Source: GCA-2737665 sp044344795
GTDB lineage: Bacteria > Bacteroidota > Bacteroidia > Palsa-965
DNA length: 64,000 bases
Assembly (NCBI GenBank): GCA_044344795.1
Contig: JBIJCF010000013.1
Coordinates: 1 to 64,000, forward strand
Direction: 5' to 3'
Part shown: positions 8,007 through 16,260 of the stretch, piece by piece
How the letters are laid out: each line of letters begins with the position of its first letter
How positions within the stretch are numbered: position 1 is the stretch's first letter
Translations under genes and position numbers: made by a program
Notes under the pieces: model-generated
Told to the model about the DNA's origin: nothing
Seen by the model: only the letters and a program-made list of their open reading frames with translations
Databases searched by the model: none

Positions 8007-9380
8007 GTGGAAACAATAGCCTACTTCTCAAATATAAGGTCACATATACAGACAGAATTGAAAACCGCAAAGGATTCAGTTTTTGTGGCTGTTGCATGGT
8101 TTACAGACGCAAAACTGTTTGATATTCTCTGCCAAAAAGCAACCAACGGACTTGATGTGCAACTCATAGTAATGGATGATGACATTACAAGAAATTGCTT
8201 AATAGATTATAGCAAATTAGAAGTTTGCGGAGGAAAGGTATTTTTAATCAACAATGAAATTACAGGAACTTTAATGCACAATAAGTTTTGCATTATAGAC
8301 AAAACAAATACAATCACTGGCTCATACAATTGGAGTATTAAAGCACAATCAAATCATGAAAACATAACAATAACAAAGGACAGCGAAGAACTTGCTGAAA
8401 TGTTCTTATCTGAATTTAGGAGAATAAAAATTAAGTATCATGGACAAGACCCTTTAAAAATATTCGATGCTGAAATTGTTTCAAAGCGACTAATCATAAT
8501 AGAAAACTGTATTCAACTTGACGAATTTGAAAATATAAAAAATCAAATCGACAAAATTTCAGAATATCAGTTAACTAATGAAGTTCAAGTAATTCTTGAA
8601 AAACTAGATTCATTAAAGTATGCAGAGGCTTCAACTCAAATCAAGGCATACTTAATAAAGATAAAATCATTGACAATTTTTGAAGAGGTTGATTTGGAAC
8701 AACTCAAATGGCAAATCAAGTATTTAGAAGTTGAAATAATTGCTTTAGAAAATGAAAAAGCTACAATTGAAAAAATCATTTCTGATTTTGTACATACCTA
8801 TACCATTGCTTTTGGAGAACTCATTTTGAAAATTTTAAAACTTAAAAAAGAGAAACTTAAAAAAGCAGGTAGAAATGCAAGGACAGAAGAATATGAAAAA
8901 GCAGAAGAAGAGTTTAACACATTTAATGAGCAATACAAGCAAGAGAAGAAAAACGATATAAAAGATTTATCTGATGAAGAAAGATTAGAAATAGAAAAAT
9001 TAAAAAGAACGGCAGTTGTTCTCTGCCATCCTGATAAATTTCCTGGGGATTTAGATAAGCAAAAAAAGGCAGAAATAGTTTTTAAAGAACTAATGAATGC
9101 ATATTCCAAGAACAACCTAAAAAAGGTTAGAGAAATTTTGTCGAATCTTGAAAAAGGTATCTATGAAATTGACGAAGAATTCAAAGTTTCAAAAAAGGTA
9201 ATTCTCTTAGAACAGCTTAATTACTTAAAACAGCGATTGGAAGAATTGCATCAAGTTTTAGGAAAAATCAGAAATGATAAAACCTACAAAGAAGTGCTAT
9301 CAATTAAAAATATGGAGGAATACTTCAATCAAGAAAGAGAACGATTAGAAAAAGAACTTATACAATTTGAAAATGAGTGA
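8007..9380 (+). CDS. PLD-family nuclease-like protein with C-terminal J-like domain
   Basis: A 457-residue protein with a GTG start. Residues 1-135 form one phospholipase D/nuclease domain: His91, Lys93 and Asp98 in HNKFCIID, followed by GSYNWS with Asn108. A single HKD half means an active enzyme would need a dimer, as in Nuc-type nucleases. Residues about 150-330 are long charged helices, probably coiled coil. Residues about 325-385 resemble a J domain: the HPDK motif at 341-344 and the helix VFKELMNAYSKN after it. J domains recruit Hsp70; here the domain may serve as a docking module. The stop overlaps the vWA gene by 8 bp and the gene leads a five-gene operon, where it is the likely effector (inference). 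Confidence 0.75.
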   Translation: METIAYFSNIRSHIQTELKTAKDSVFVAVAWFTDAKLFDILCQKATNGLDVQLIVMDDDITRNCLIDYSKLEVCGGKVFLINNEITGTLMHNKFCIIDKTNTITGSYNWSIKAQSNHENITITKDSEELAEMFLSEFRRIKIKYHGQDPLKIFDAEIVSKRLIIIENCIQLDEFENIKNQIDKISEYQLTNEVQVILEKLDSLKYAEASTQIKAYLIKIKSLTIFEEVDLEQLKWQIKYLEVEIIALENEKATIEKIISDFVHTYTIAFGELILKILKLKKEKLKKAGRNARTEEYEKAEEEFNTFNEQYKQEKKNDIKDLSDEERLEIEKLKRTAVVLCHPDKFPGDLDKQKKAEIVFKELMNAYSKNNLKKVREILSNLEKGIYEIDEEFKVSKKVILLEQLNYLKQRLEELHQVLGKIRNDKTYKEVLSIKNMEEYFNQERERLEKELIQFENE

Positions 9381-10350
9381 TAACAATAACTTTCCAAGTA
9401 ATAGCAATCAAAACAGTTTGCAAAATATAAATTCAGCAAAGAATTTATTGAATATTAGAGATATAGCTCTGAAATCTACGCAATATTGCGCCAGAGTAAC
9501 TAGAAATAATCCATCTGCTATAGTGCTATTAATTGATCAATCAGGTTCAATGGAAGAAGAGTTTAGAGAAGGTATCACTAGAGCTCAAGCAGTTGCTGAT
9601 ATTGTAAATGATTTATTTGATAGTCTCATTATGAAATGCCAAAGAGAAGGTGGCATTAGAGATTATTTTCAAATAATGGTTATAGGCTATGGGAAAGAAG
9701 TTGGTGATTCGGAAGTTTCAATTATCTGGGAAGGTAATTTAGCCGAAAAAGACTGGGTTTCTGTAAGTGAATTAAAAGAGAATATTTTAGATATACAAAA
9801 AATTGAAACAACAAAAATGATGCCTTGGGGATTAGTTCCAGATATTAAAACAAAAAAAATATGGATAAATCCGTGCAGTGATGGTTCAACGCCAATGTAT
9901 GAAGCTTTACAATTATGCAAAGAAAAGCTTGATGATTGGATTAGAGATTATCAAGATAGTTTTCCTCCAATGGTTTTCAATATTACAGATGGTTATCCTT
10001 CAGATATTAATGATTTGTTACTAATTGAAAATATTTGTTCAGAAATAAAATCTATTAAATCAAATGATGGTGAAACACTTCTGTTCAATTGTTTAATAAC
10101 GGATGGTAATGAGTTTGTATTACCAAGTCAAGCAGATACTAATGAGTTCGAAGACGAATACCACTTAACATTATTTAATGGTTCATCTACACTACCGTAT
10201 GAAATGAAACACACTGCAAGTCAGGTTTTTCCAAATAAAGAACTGGTAATTGGTGAAACAAAATGCGTAATTATAAATTCTACTTTTGACAGTTTAATAA
10301 ATTTATTAAATGTTGGAACTAACACTGCATTAGAAAATGCTACCGAATAA
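9373..10350 (+). CDS. TerY-like von Willebrand factor A (vWA) protein
   Basis: A 325-residue soluble vWA protein. The metal-ion-dependent adhesion site is complete: DQSGSM with Asp55, Ser57 and Ser59, a Thr in GSTPMYEAL, and an Asp in ITDGYPSD. vWA domains of the TerY type work with a PP2C phosphatase and a protein kinase in the TerY-P triads described from comparative genomics, and exactly those two genes follow here. The first in-frame codon that could serve is TTG at 9367, but ATG at 9373 gives a more usual start. It overlaps the nuclease gene by 8 bp and the phosphatase gene by 14 bp. It probably binds a partner protein by metal-dependent contact. Confidence 0.85.
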   Translation: MSDNNNFPSNSNQNSLQNINSAKNLLNIRDIALKSTQYCARVTRNNPSAIVLLIDQSGSMEEEFREGITRAQAVADIVNDLFDSLIMKCQREGGIRDYFQIMVIGYGKEVGDSEVSIIWEGNLAEKDWVSVSELKENILDIQKIETTKMMPWGLVPDIKTKKIWINPCSDGSTPMYEALQLCKEKLDDWIRDYQDSFPPMVFNITDGYPSDINDLLLIENICSEIKSIKSNDGETLLFNCLITDGNEFVLPSQADTNEFEDEYHLTLFNGSSTLPYEMKHTASQVFPNKELVIGETKCVIINSTFDSLINLLNVGTNTALENATE

Positions 10351-11188
10351 TACATATACACATTCAATACATAATTTCATCGACAAAAATTCAATTGATG
10401 AGAACGAAGATGCTATCGCATATGATGAATATTCGCTTTTTGATAAAATAGCAGTTTCAGACGGTGCTGGTGGAGCTGGAATATATTGTAAAGCTTGGGC
10501 AAATCACTTGGTTAAAAACCAACAGGACAAACCTTTTGATAGTAAAGTAAATGCGAAAGAATGGTTTCTGAGCATTAGTGAATCTTTTTATAAAGAAAAT
10601 ATAGAGGCAATAAATAAAATGGATCCCTTCATTTTAGAAAAATTTATTAAAGAAGGTTCGTATGCTACTCTTTTTTTTGCTTGGTGGGATAAACAAACCA
10701 ATATTTTACATTATAACGGTGTGGGCGACACTACCCTAATTGTTTTTAGGAAAGAAAAAGAAATATACAATCCGATATTAATTTCACCAATAAATGAACA
10801 AAACAATTTAGAAGATTTTCCAAAACTTTTGAATTGGAATAAAGGCTTAAATTATGATTTATCCCCTTTACAAGTTCAATTGATAGAAGATGATATTATG
10901 ATAATTTGTACAGATAGTATAACGCGTTGGATAATATATCAGCTAATCATTTTAGTACCAAGTGAAATGCAAGTATTATTAAGTGAAAGTATTATCCAAA
11001 ATATAGATAAAAATAAATTAGAATATTTTAAGTTATCAAATAAGTATAAAGATGTTTCAGAATTATTATTAAAACTGGAGAAAAGATTAGCTCAGGGGTT
11101 TGAATTCTTTAAAAAGGTGTTAGATAAACAAATTAAATTGAAACTTCTTGAAAAAGATGACTACACAATATTTTTCAAACGTATATAA
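10337..11188 (+). CDS. PP2C-type (PPM) protein phosphatase
   Basis: The 283-residue product has the metal-binding Asp residues of Mn/Mg-dependent serine/threonine phosphatases: AVSDGAGG (Asp42), VGDTTLIVF, CTDSITRWI, and DDYTIFF at the C terminus, where DN is more usual. It should remove phosphates placed by the kinase encoded directly downstream. No membrane segments or signal peptide are visible, so it is cytoplasmic. The ATG lies within the end of the vWA gene and the TAA at 11186-11188 abuts the kinase ATG with no gap, so the three are co-translated. The sequence is very A+T-rich like its neighbours. Confidence 0.85.
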   Translation: MLPNNTYTHSIHNFIDKNSIDENEDAIAYDEYSLFDKIAVSDGAGGAGIYCKAWANHLVKNQQDKPFDSKVNAKEWFLSISESFYKENIEAINKMDPFILEKFIKEGSYATLFFAWWDKQTNILHYNGVGDTTLIVFRKEKEIYNPILISPINEQNNLEDFPKLLNWNKGLNYDLSPLQVQLIEDDIMIICTDSITRWIIYQLIILVPSEMQVLLSESIIQNIDKNKLEYFKLSNKYKDVSELLLKLEKRLAQGFEFFKKVLDKQIKLKLLEKDDYTIFFKRI

Positions 11189-13006
11189 ATGTATCCTACA
11201 AGCCCTCAATATAGACATTCTATTGTTAATAAAAGATATCCACCTGATAATGGTGGACATTTTTTTACGCCAATACTTGAAAACGAAGAACCAAAATATG
11301 AATCAGGAAATAAAGCTATTGTATTTAAAGTTACAGATGATAAAACTAAAAAAACGAAAGCATTAAAACTATTTTTAATTGATAATAAAGAACGTTTCAT
11401 TCAGTATCTAGAAATAAGTAAATTTTTAAATAAATTCAGTACTCAATTTTTTGTTAGTTTCAATTTTATAGAAAAGTTTATTTATGTTGATGTTAATCCG
11501 CTTCCGGAAGAAAACTATTTTCCAGGACTAATTATGGAATGGGCTGAAGGCAAAACTTTAGGATCTAAAATTCAAGAATTAATCAGTACAAAAAATAAAA
11601 GTAATTTAAAGAAAATAGCTAAATCATTTAAAGATCTTTCTATATTTTTATTAGATAATAATATCGGTCATGGAGACTTAAAGCATGATAATATTATTGT
11701 AAATGAAGATAATAACATGAAATTAATTGATTATGATGGAATATATGTTCCTGCTTTCAATAATCAAATTTCTAAAGAGTTAGGAACAGATTCCTTTCAA
11801 CATCCCCAAAGAAAAAGTACTGATTTTAATGCTGATATTGATCATTTTTCAATTCTAACAATTTATTGTTCATTGATAGCTCTATCTGTTAATCCAGATT
11901 TATACTTAAGGTTTAACGACCAACAAAATTTACTTTTCACTAAAGAAGATTTCCTTAAACCAAAAGATTCAGAACTATTCGAAGTTCTTTCAAGCTATAC
12001 CGAAACAAAGGCACTTGCTTTTTATATTAAACAATCTTTAGCAAGTGAATCAATTTATATTGACAACCTAAAAGATTTGCTCAACGGCAAGTTTCCAAGA
12101 CCATCAATTGAAATTTCTCATTTACCAACTACACCGCTTATAGGACAAAAAGTAAAAATAAGTTGGAAAAGTAACGATGTAGATTTTGTTAAGATAAATG
12201 GAACAGAACGTAATGTTTCAGGCTCAATAGAAGAAGTGGTGAAACAAAATCATAGCTTAGATTTTGAATATGGGAATGCAATAGATACAAAAAGAGAATC
12301 ATACAAATTCAAATCAGTTCCTAAACCCGAAATAGTAAAATTTAGTGCTAAGACAAACGAAATAAAATTTGATGAAAAAATTGTACTCAATTGGGAAGCA
12401 AGAAACTTTAAGGAAGCAAAACTTACTTATAATGAAGAGGAAGTAGATGTAAAAAATCTAAAGACACTTACAATTGATAACTTAGAAAAGGACACAATAT
12501 TTTATTTGAAATTGGTCTCGGAAATTGATAACTACCAAGTAGAAAAAGAACTAAAGGTTGAAGTTTACTATCCGGTAAAATTAGAAGTTACACAAGACAA
12601 AAAGATTACATTTCCCAATCGTCCAGTCAATATTTATTTGGAAAGTGTTAATTCGCAAAAAGTAACATTAAAACCTCAAAACATTGATTTAACTGGCAAA
12701 TCAAGCTATGAAATAATTACTGACAAAGATTTTTCAGGGCATATAGTTGCTGAAAACAAAAGGTATTCATCGCCTATTCAACGCATAGAAATTGAAGTTT
12801 TAAAAGTTCCTCAAGGACCGCAGATTATTGCGAAACTACCTGCTATTGAATTTAAAATTTCAACACCACAATTTATAAGAATTAACAAACCCGAAATTAG
12901 AAAAGGACAAAATGTTTTGAATCAGTTTAAAACTGCTTTTGAATTTTTGAACATTTTCAAAATCTCAACGAATTTAAAGCGATTACATGAAGCAAGAAGA
13001 AAATAA
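11189..13006 (+). CDS. TerY-P-type protein kinase with Ig-like C-terminal repeats
   Basis: A 605-residue kinase. Residues 40-300 hold the catalytic domain: Lys60 in KALKLF binds ATP, HGDLKHDN gives catalytic Asp163, and LIDYDG (Asp181) replaces the DFG motif. The following IYVPAF and DSFQHPQRKS, then DIDHFS, match kinases of vWA-phosphatase-kinase triads. Known triad kinases often carry zinc ribbons, but this one instead has about three beta-sandwich, Ig-like segments (residues about 310-560), recognisable by PxISHLP, KISWKS and VLNWEA strands. These probably bind a ligand or partner. The gene starts directly after the phosphatase stop and overlaps the DUF4407 gene by 20 bp. Confidence 0.85.
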   Translation: MYPTSPQYRHSIVNKRYPPDNGGHFFTPILENEEPKYESGNKAIVFKVTDDKTKKTKALKLFLIDNKERFIQYLEISKFLNKFSTQFFVSFNFIEKFIYVDVNPLPEENYFPGLIMEWAEGKTLGSKIQELISTKNKSNLKKIAKSFKDLSIFLLDNNIGHGDLKHDNIIVNEDNNMKLIDYDGIYVPAFNNQISKELGTDSFQHPQRKSTDFNADIDHFSILTIYCSLIALSVNPDLYLRFNDQQNLLFTKEDFLKPKDSELFEVLSSYTETKALAFYIKQSLASESIYIDNLKDLLNGKFPRPSIEISHLPTTPLIGQKVKISWKSNDVDFVKINGTERNVSGSIEEVVKQNHSLDFEYGNAIDTKRESYKFKSVPKPEIVKFSAKTNEIKFDEKIVLNWEARNFKEAKLTYNEEEVDVKNLKTLTIDNLEKDTIFYLKLVSEIDNYQVEKELKVEVYYPVKLEVTQDKKITFPNRPVNIYLESVNSQKVTLKPQNIDLTGKSSYEIITDKDFSGHIVAENKRYSSPIQRIEIEVLKVPQGPQIIAKLPAIEFKISTPQFIRINKPEIRKGQNVLNQFKTAFEFLNIFKISTNLKRLHEARRK

Positions 13007-14378
13007 ATACTCGAGAATTCAATACTTTCTTTGGTTAGTAGCTGGTTCAGAAATATCAGTACTAAAAAAATGTCCTAATGACTACAATCGTCATGCAAAC
13101 ATTGGTTTGATGATTATAATAACCTCCTTGTTTGCAGGTATGACAGCATTTATTGCAGGAAGTACTTTTGAAAAAGAGAATACAACAGGTGTAGTAATAT
13201 TTGCATTTGTTTGGGCTTTTCTAATATTTTCCCTTGACAGGTCAATGGTAAACTCAATAAAAAAAGACCCAACTCAAACAGAAAAATCTATTTGGGGCTA
13301 CTTCGCACCTCGTTTAGTTTTAGCAATTATTCTATCATTCTTTATGTCAATTCCGATTGAGCATATTGTATTCAGCGAAAAAATTTTAAGCCAAATGGAT
13401 AAGAATAACATAGAAAGTTTAAAAGAAAGAGATAAGGATTTAAATGAAATTTATAAAACTGGAAATACAGAAAGCACATTTAAAGACCTAAAGGATAACT
13501 CAAATAATTTAGATAAATTATTGCAAAAAACGTGTGCTGAATGTCCACTTGAGGAGTATAAAAAACCCATTGCAGATGCTAATAATATTGATAATAAAGA
13601 CGTGCCTCCATTAAAAAGTCAAATTCCTCCTTTAGAAAATGAAATTGATAGAGACTTTGAAAAGCTTTGGATTGAGCAAACTAACTTATTTAATCAACAA
13701 TGGCCAGATTCGCTAAAAGGGAAAAGAATTCCTGTAAAAAAGGTTAGGTGGGACGCACCCCTAAAAGAAAAAATAAACAAACGGGACGCTCTCAAAAATC
13801 AAATTATTCCTCTTGAAAAAAAATCAAAAGACCTAAGGGAAAGTGCATATAAAATTTGTGAAAATTGGAAAAAGGCTAAGGCGAAAGAAAAGGCAAGGAT
13901 TGATTCATTAAAAATAAAAGTTGAAGACAAAATTATTGCAGACAAGGCAAGTATTGATACTTTAAAGAATAAACACAAAAGTGATATTGAATCTATGCAG
14001 GGCTTTGACACTCAATTTGTAACATTGTTTTTAATGCCTGATGCGGGTGTTCAAGTACTAAAATGGCTAATCTTTTTAGCTTTGCTTGTAATCGAAATTT
14101 TACCGACCTTTTTAAAACTAAAAACTCCTATTGGACAATATGATTGGGAAATGTACAAGGCAGACAAAGAAACTGAAATTCAATCCACAGCAAGGCTCGA
14201 CAAATTTAAGACTGAATCAACCGAAATAGAAAACTACAGAAAAGATGAAGAAGTAAAGATGAATAAAAATCTTATCGACAAAGTTGTTTCCATAGAGGAA
14301 AGACTTGCAAACGAAATGTTAGAAGAATGGGAAATTAAAGCAAGGACTCAAATGAAAAATAATGTAGAAAAAAGCTAA
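12987..14378 (+). CDS. DUF4407 membrane protein
   Basis: A 463-residue integral membrane protein matching DUF4407, with the N-terminal IQYFLWLVAGSEISVL typical of the family. Hydrophobic helices lie at about residues 39-59, 68-84, 108-125 and 353-376. Between the third and fourth is a charged helical region of about 220 residues, likely coiled coil, and a second charged tail follows the last helix. The family has no established biochemical role. As last gene of the operon, overlapping the kinase gene by 20 bp, it probably anchors the kinase-phosphatase module at the inner membrane, acts as its sensor, or is the effector that changes membrane integrity; these options are inference. Confidence 0.8.
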   Translation: MKQEENKYSRIQYFLWLVAGSEISVLKKCPNDYNRHANIGLMIIITSLFAGMTAFIAGSTFEKENTTGVVIFAFVWAFLIFSLDRSMVNSIKKDPTQTEKSIWGYFAPRLVLAIILSFFMSIPIEHIVFSEKILSQMDKNNIESLKERDKDLNEIYKTGNTESTFKDLKDNSNNLDKLLQKTCAECPLEEYKKPIADANNIDNKDVPPLKSQIPPLENEIDRDFEKLWIEQTNLFNQQWPDSLKGKRIPVKKVRWDAPLKEKINKRDALKNQIIPLEKKSKDLRESAYKICENWKKAKAKEKARIDSLKIKVEDKIIADKASIDTLKNKHKSDIESMQGFDTQFVTLFLMPDAGVQVLKWLIFLALLVIEILPTFLKLKTPIGQYDWEMYKADKETEIQSTARLDKFKTESTEIENYRKDEEVKMNKNLIDKVVSIEERLANEMLEEWEIKARTQMKNNVEKS

Positions 14379-14382
14379 CCCT

Positions 14383-14450
14383 AAAAGTAAGCACAATTGC
14401 AATTCGCACAAGCCAACACACGACCAAAAATTGCAATAGAGCTTACTTTT
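14383..14450 (+). repeat. ACA/AGA hairpin, copy 4
   Basis: AAAAGTAAGC (14383-14392) pairs perfectly with GCTTACTTTT (14441-14450), and ATTGCAATT (14396-14404) with AATTGCAAT (14429-14437). ACA (14393-14395) faces AGA (14438-14440), as in the three other copies, while both stems have new sequences. It begins 4 bp after the DUF4407 stop and its U-rich right arm could also end transcription of the five-gene operon. Confidence 0.75.
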
Positions 14451-14585
14451 GCCACGCAGACAAAATTGTTTTTAATAAATTTCCAACGCTTCAAAAAAAT
14501 AAAAAACGCAACACAAATCCAACACGACAATGTCACAGAAACTCAATACTGACAATGGTTTGCAAGGACGGTGGACAAGAACCAC

Positions 14586-14722
14586 TGGCTATAACAGCAC
14601 CTACCCAAAAGGCGGGGTTTCGTATTCCAAAGACAGTTTTGTGGTTAATCAAACATTAGTTTTTCAAATCAAGTTTTGTGGTAAAAGTCCCGCCCTTCGG
14701 GTAGCTGCAAATCGTTATAACC
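14586..14722 (+). repeat. attC-like inverted repeat, copy c
   Basis: Outer boxes GGCTATAAC (14587-14595) and GTTATAACC (14714-14722) pair with one mismatch. Inner stems pair CAGC with GCTG, TACCC with GGGTA and GGCGGG with CCCGCC; ACC on the left arm is unpaired, like an extrahelical bulge. The 5' flank ACCACTGGCTATAAC is close to the reverse complement of the 3' flank of copies b and d. It separates the five-gene operon from the next single-gene block. Confidence 0.6.
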
Positions 14723-14748
14723 AACACAAATTAAAATCCCAATAACCC

Positions 14749-16059
14749 GTGCAAGGCTCAAAAACATTATTGTTCGCAGGAATACTCGCTGCATTTTTTC
14801 TTTATTCGAACAGGATGTATAGTCAGCCCGGCCAGAATGGTATAGAAGTAATGAGTTCGGATTTTCGATTTGAGCTGCAATCATGCGATTCTTCGGAATC
14901 TTCACGTTGTAACAATTTCAAATGCTTGTCCATGAACGTGTATTCAACAATCAATGATACTCTGATTGACAACCTTTACTTTTGCTCAAACCTGGATAGC
15001 TTATTTACTGAGAATTTTCTGCTGATTGGGGATTATAATTTTGATGGTCATACTGATTTCAGAATCTTGACTAAAAAAAGTACAACACTTATAGAAAAAA
15101 CAAGAGGAAGTTCGGACTATAAAAATGATTACGACTTTTACATGTTTGATACAAGTAACAACAAATTCTACCTTCATTACATAAGTACGCTAAGCCAAGT
15201 AAAAATCGACCCGTTCCAAAAAAATGTTATCGGGACACTTTATAACAATTTAAATAATTCATCCAACAGTGAAAAACAGCCAACTTCATATCAGTACAAA
15301 TTCAATGGCGAAGGCCTGAAATATTGCACAATAGCTCCTCTGTCCTATCCAGAACCAAACCCATTTTTTGGCAATTTCGCACCTACTTACCGCATATTGG
15401 ATGGGCGAAATTTGCGGCCAGCAACTGAGAAGGATACGTTAATTACAACCCAAATCATTCGGTATGAAAGCGGTTTTAAGTTTGTCAAAATCAAGCAAAT
15501 GCATCCTCGGTTAATAGATATGGAAAAGAATCCAAATATTAGTTATCGAAACATTTACAGGATATACAGTTTAACCACTGATCAGTTGTTGTCTGAAATT
15601 ATTGGTGAGTATGAATGGTTGTTTGGAACACGCTCTGATTCTGTTATAACTGAAGATTGCAATTTCGATGGTTATCCGGATTTGGTTATTAAAGATGAGC
15701 AGACGAAATCCTATACTGCTATTTATTTCTACGATGTTGAACGACAGATCTTTTTAGAATATCCAAACATTAAACACTTGGAAAACCTATCCATTGATTT
15801 TCAGAGTAAAACCATTACAGGAAAGAACACCTCTCAGGCATATGTAATAAATCGACATGGTCAATTGCGTGAACCAAAGAAGAAAATATGGCGAGAATAT
15901 GAATATATTGGTCCTTCATTGAAATATGTAAAGGTGCAAACCATTACATCCATTCCAAATAAGGATAGAAAAGTAAAGACAACCTATTACATCAATGAAA
16001 GCCATTCATTAAAACCGATTCGAAAAAAGGAGTTTCTGAACTTTACCAATAGCATGTAA
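14749..16059 (+). CDS. Secreted protein with DYNFDG motifs
   Basis: A 436-residue protein with a GTG start and a clear signal peptide (LLFAGILAAFFLYSNRMYSQ), so it is exported. Two segments, GDYNFDGHTDFRI (near residue 100) and EDCNFDGYPDLVI (near residue 305), are repeats of a short Asp-rich loop like those in FG-GAP or XAC2610-type proteins, probably calcium-binding. No enzyme motif is seen. It is the only gene between attC-like copies c and d, 27 bp after one and 25 bp before the other, which is the layout of a gene cassette. The function is unknown; the next block carries a gene with the same motif. Confidence 0.65.
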   Translation: MQGSKTLLFAGILAAFFLYSNRMYSQPGQNGIEVMSSDFRFELQSCDSSESSRCNNFKCLSMNVYSTINDTLIDNLYFCSNLDSLFTENFLLIGDYNFDGHTDFRILTKKSTTLIEKTRGSSDYKNDYDFYMFDTSNNKFYLHYISTLSQVKIDPFQKNVIGTLYNNLNNSSNSEKQPTSYQYKFNGEGLKYCTIAPLSYPEPNPFFGNFAPTYRILDGRNLRPATEKDTLITTQIIRYESGFKFVKIKQMHPRLIDMEKNPNISYRNIYRIYSLTTDQLLSEIIGEYEWLFGTRSDSVITEDCNFDGYPDLVIKDEQTKSYTAIYFYDVERQIFLEYPNIKHLENLSIDFQSKTITGKNTSQAYVINRHGQLREPKKKIWREYEYIGPSLKYVKVQTITSIPNKDRKVKTTYYINESHSLKPIRKKEFLNFTNSM

Positions 16060-16086
16060 AAATTAAACGCAAATGAATATAGTACT

Positions 16087-16223
16087 GGCTATAACAGGAC
16101 CTAAACAAAAGACGGGATTTCGTGTTCCAAAGAAAGTTTTGTGGTTGATCAAAAAAATAGTTTTTCAAATCAACCTTTGTGGTCAAAATAGCCGCCTTCG
16201 CCAAGCCCGAAACCGTTATAGCC
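16087..16223 (+). repeat. attC-like inverted repeat, copy d
   Basis: The outer boxes GGCTATAAC (16087-16095) and GTTATAGCC (16215-16223) are perfect complements. The interior shares TTTCGTGTTCCAAAG and GTTTTGTGG words with copy c, and the right flank GCCAATGGTA is shared with copy b. The inner stem is weaker than in b and c. It begins about 28 bp after the stop of the preceding gene. Confidence 0.6.
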
Positions 16224-16260
16224 AATGGTAAAACGACCATCCATAAAACAGAAATCAATC

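Noticed and set aside
7774..8019. 81-codon + strand frame before the PLD gene
   Set aside because: It runs through an ACA/AGA hairpin and overlaps the PLD start. The protein text follows from the repeat, which explains why the same peptide-like words appear at other copies.
14530..14745. 71-codon + strand frame across attC-like copy c
   Set aside because: Same reason as at copy b; the frame lies inside the repeat and has no start context.
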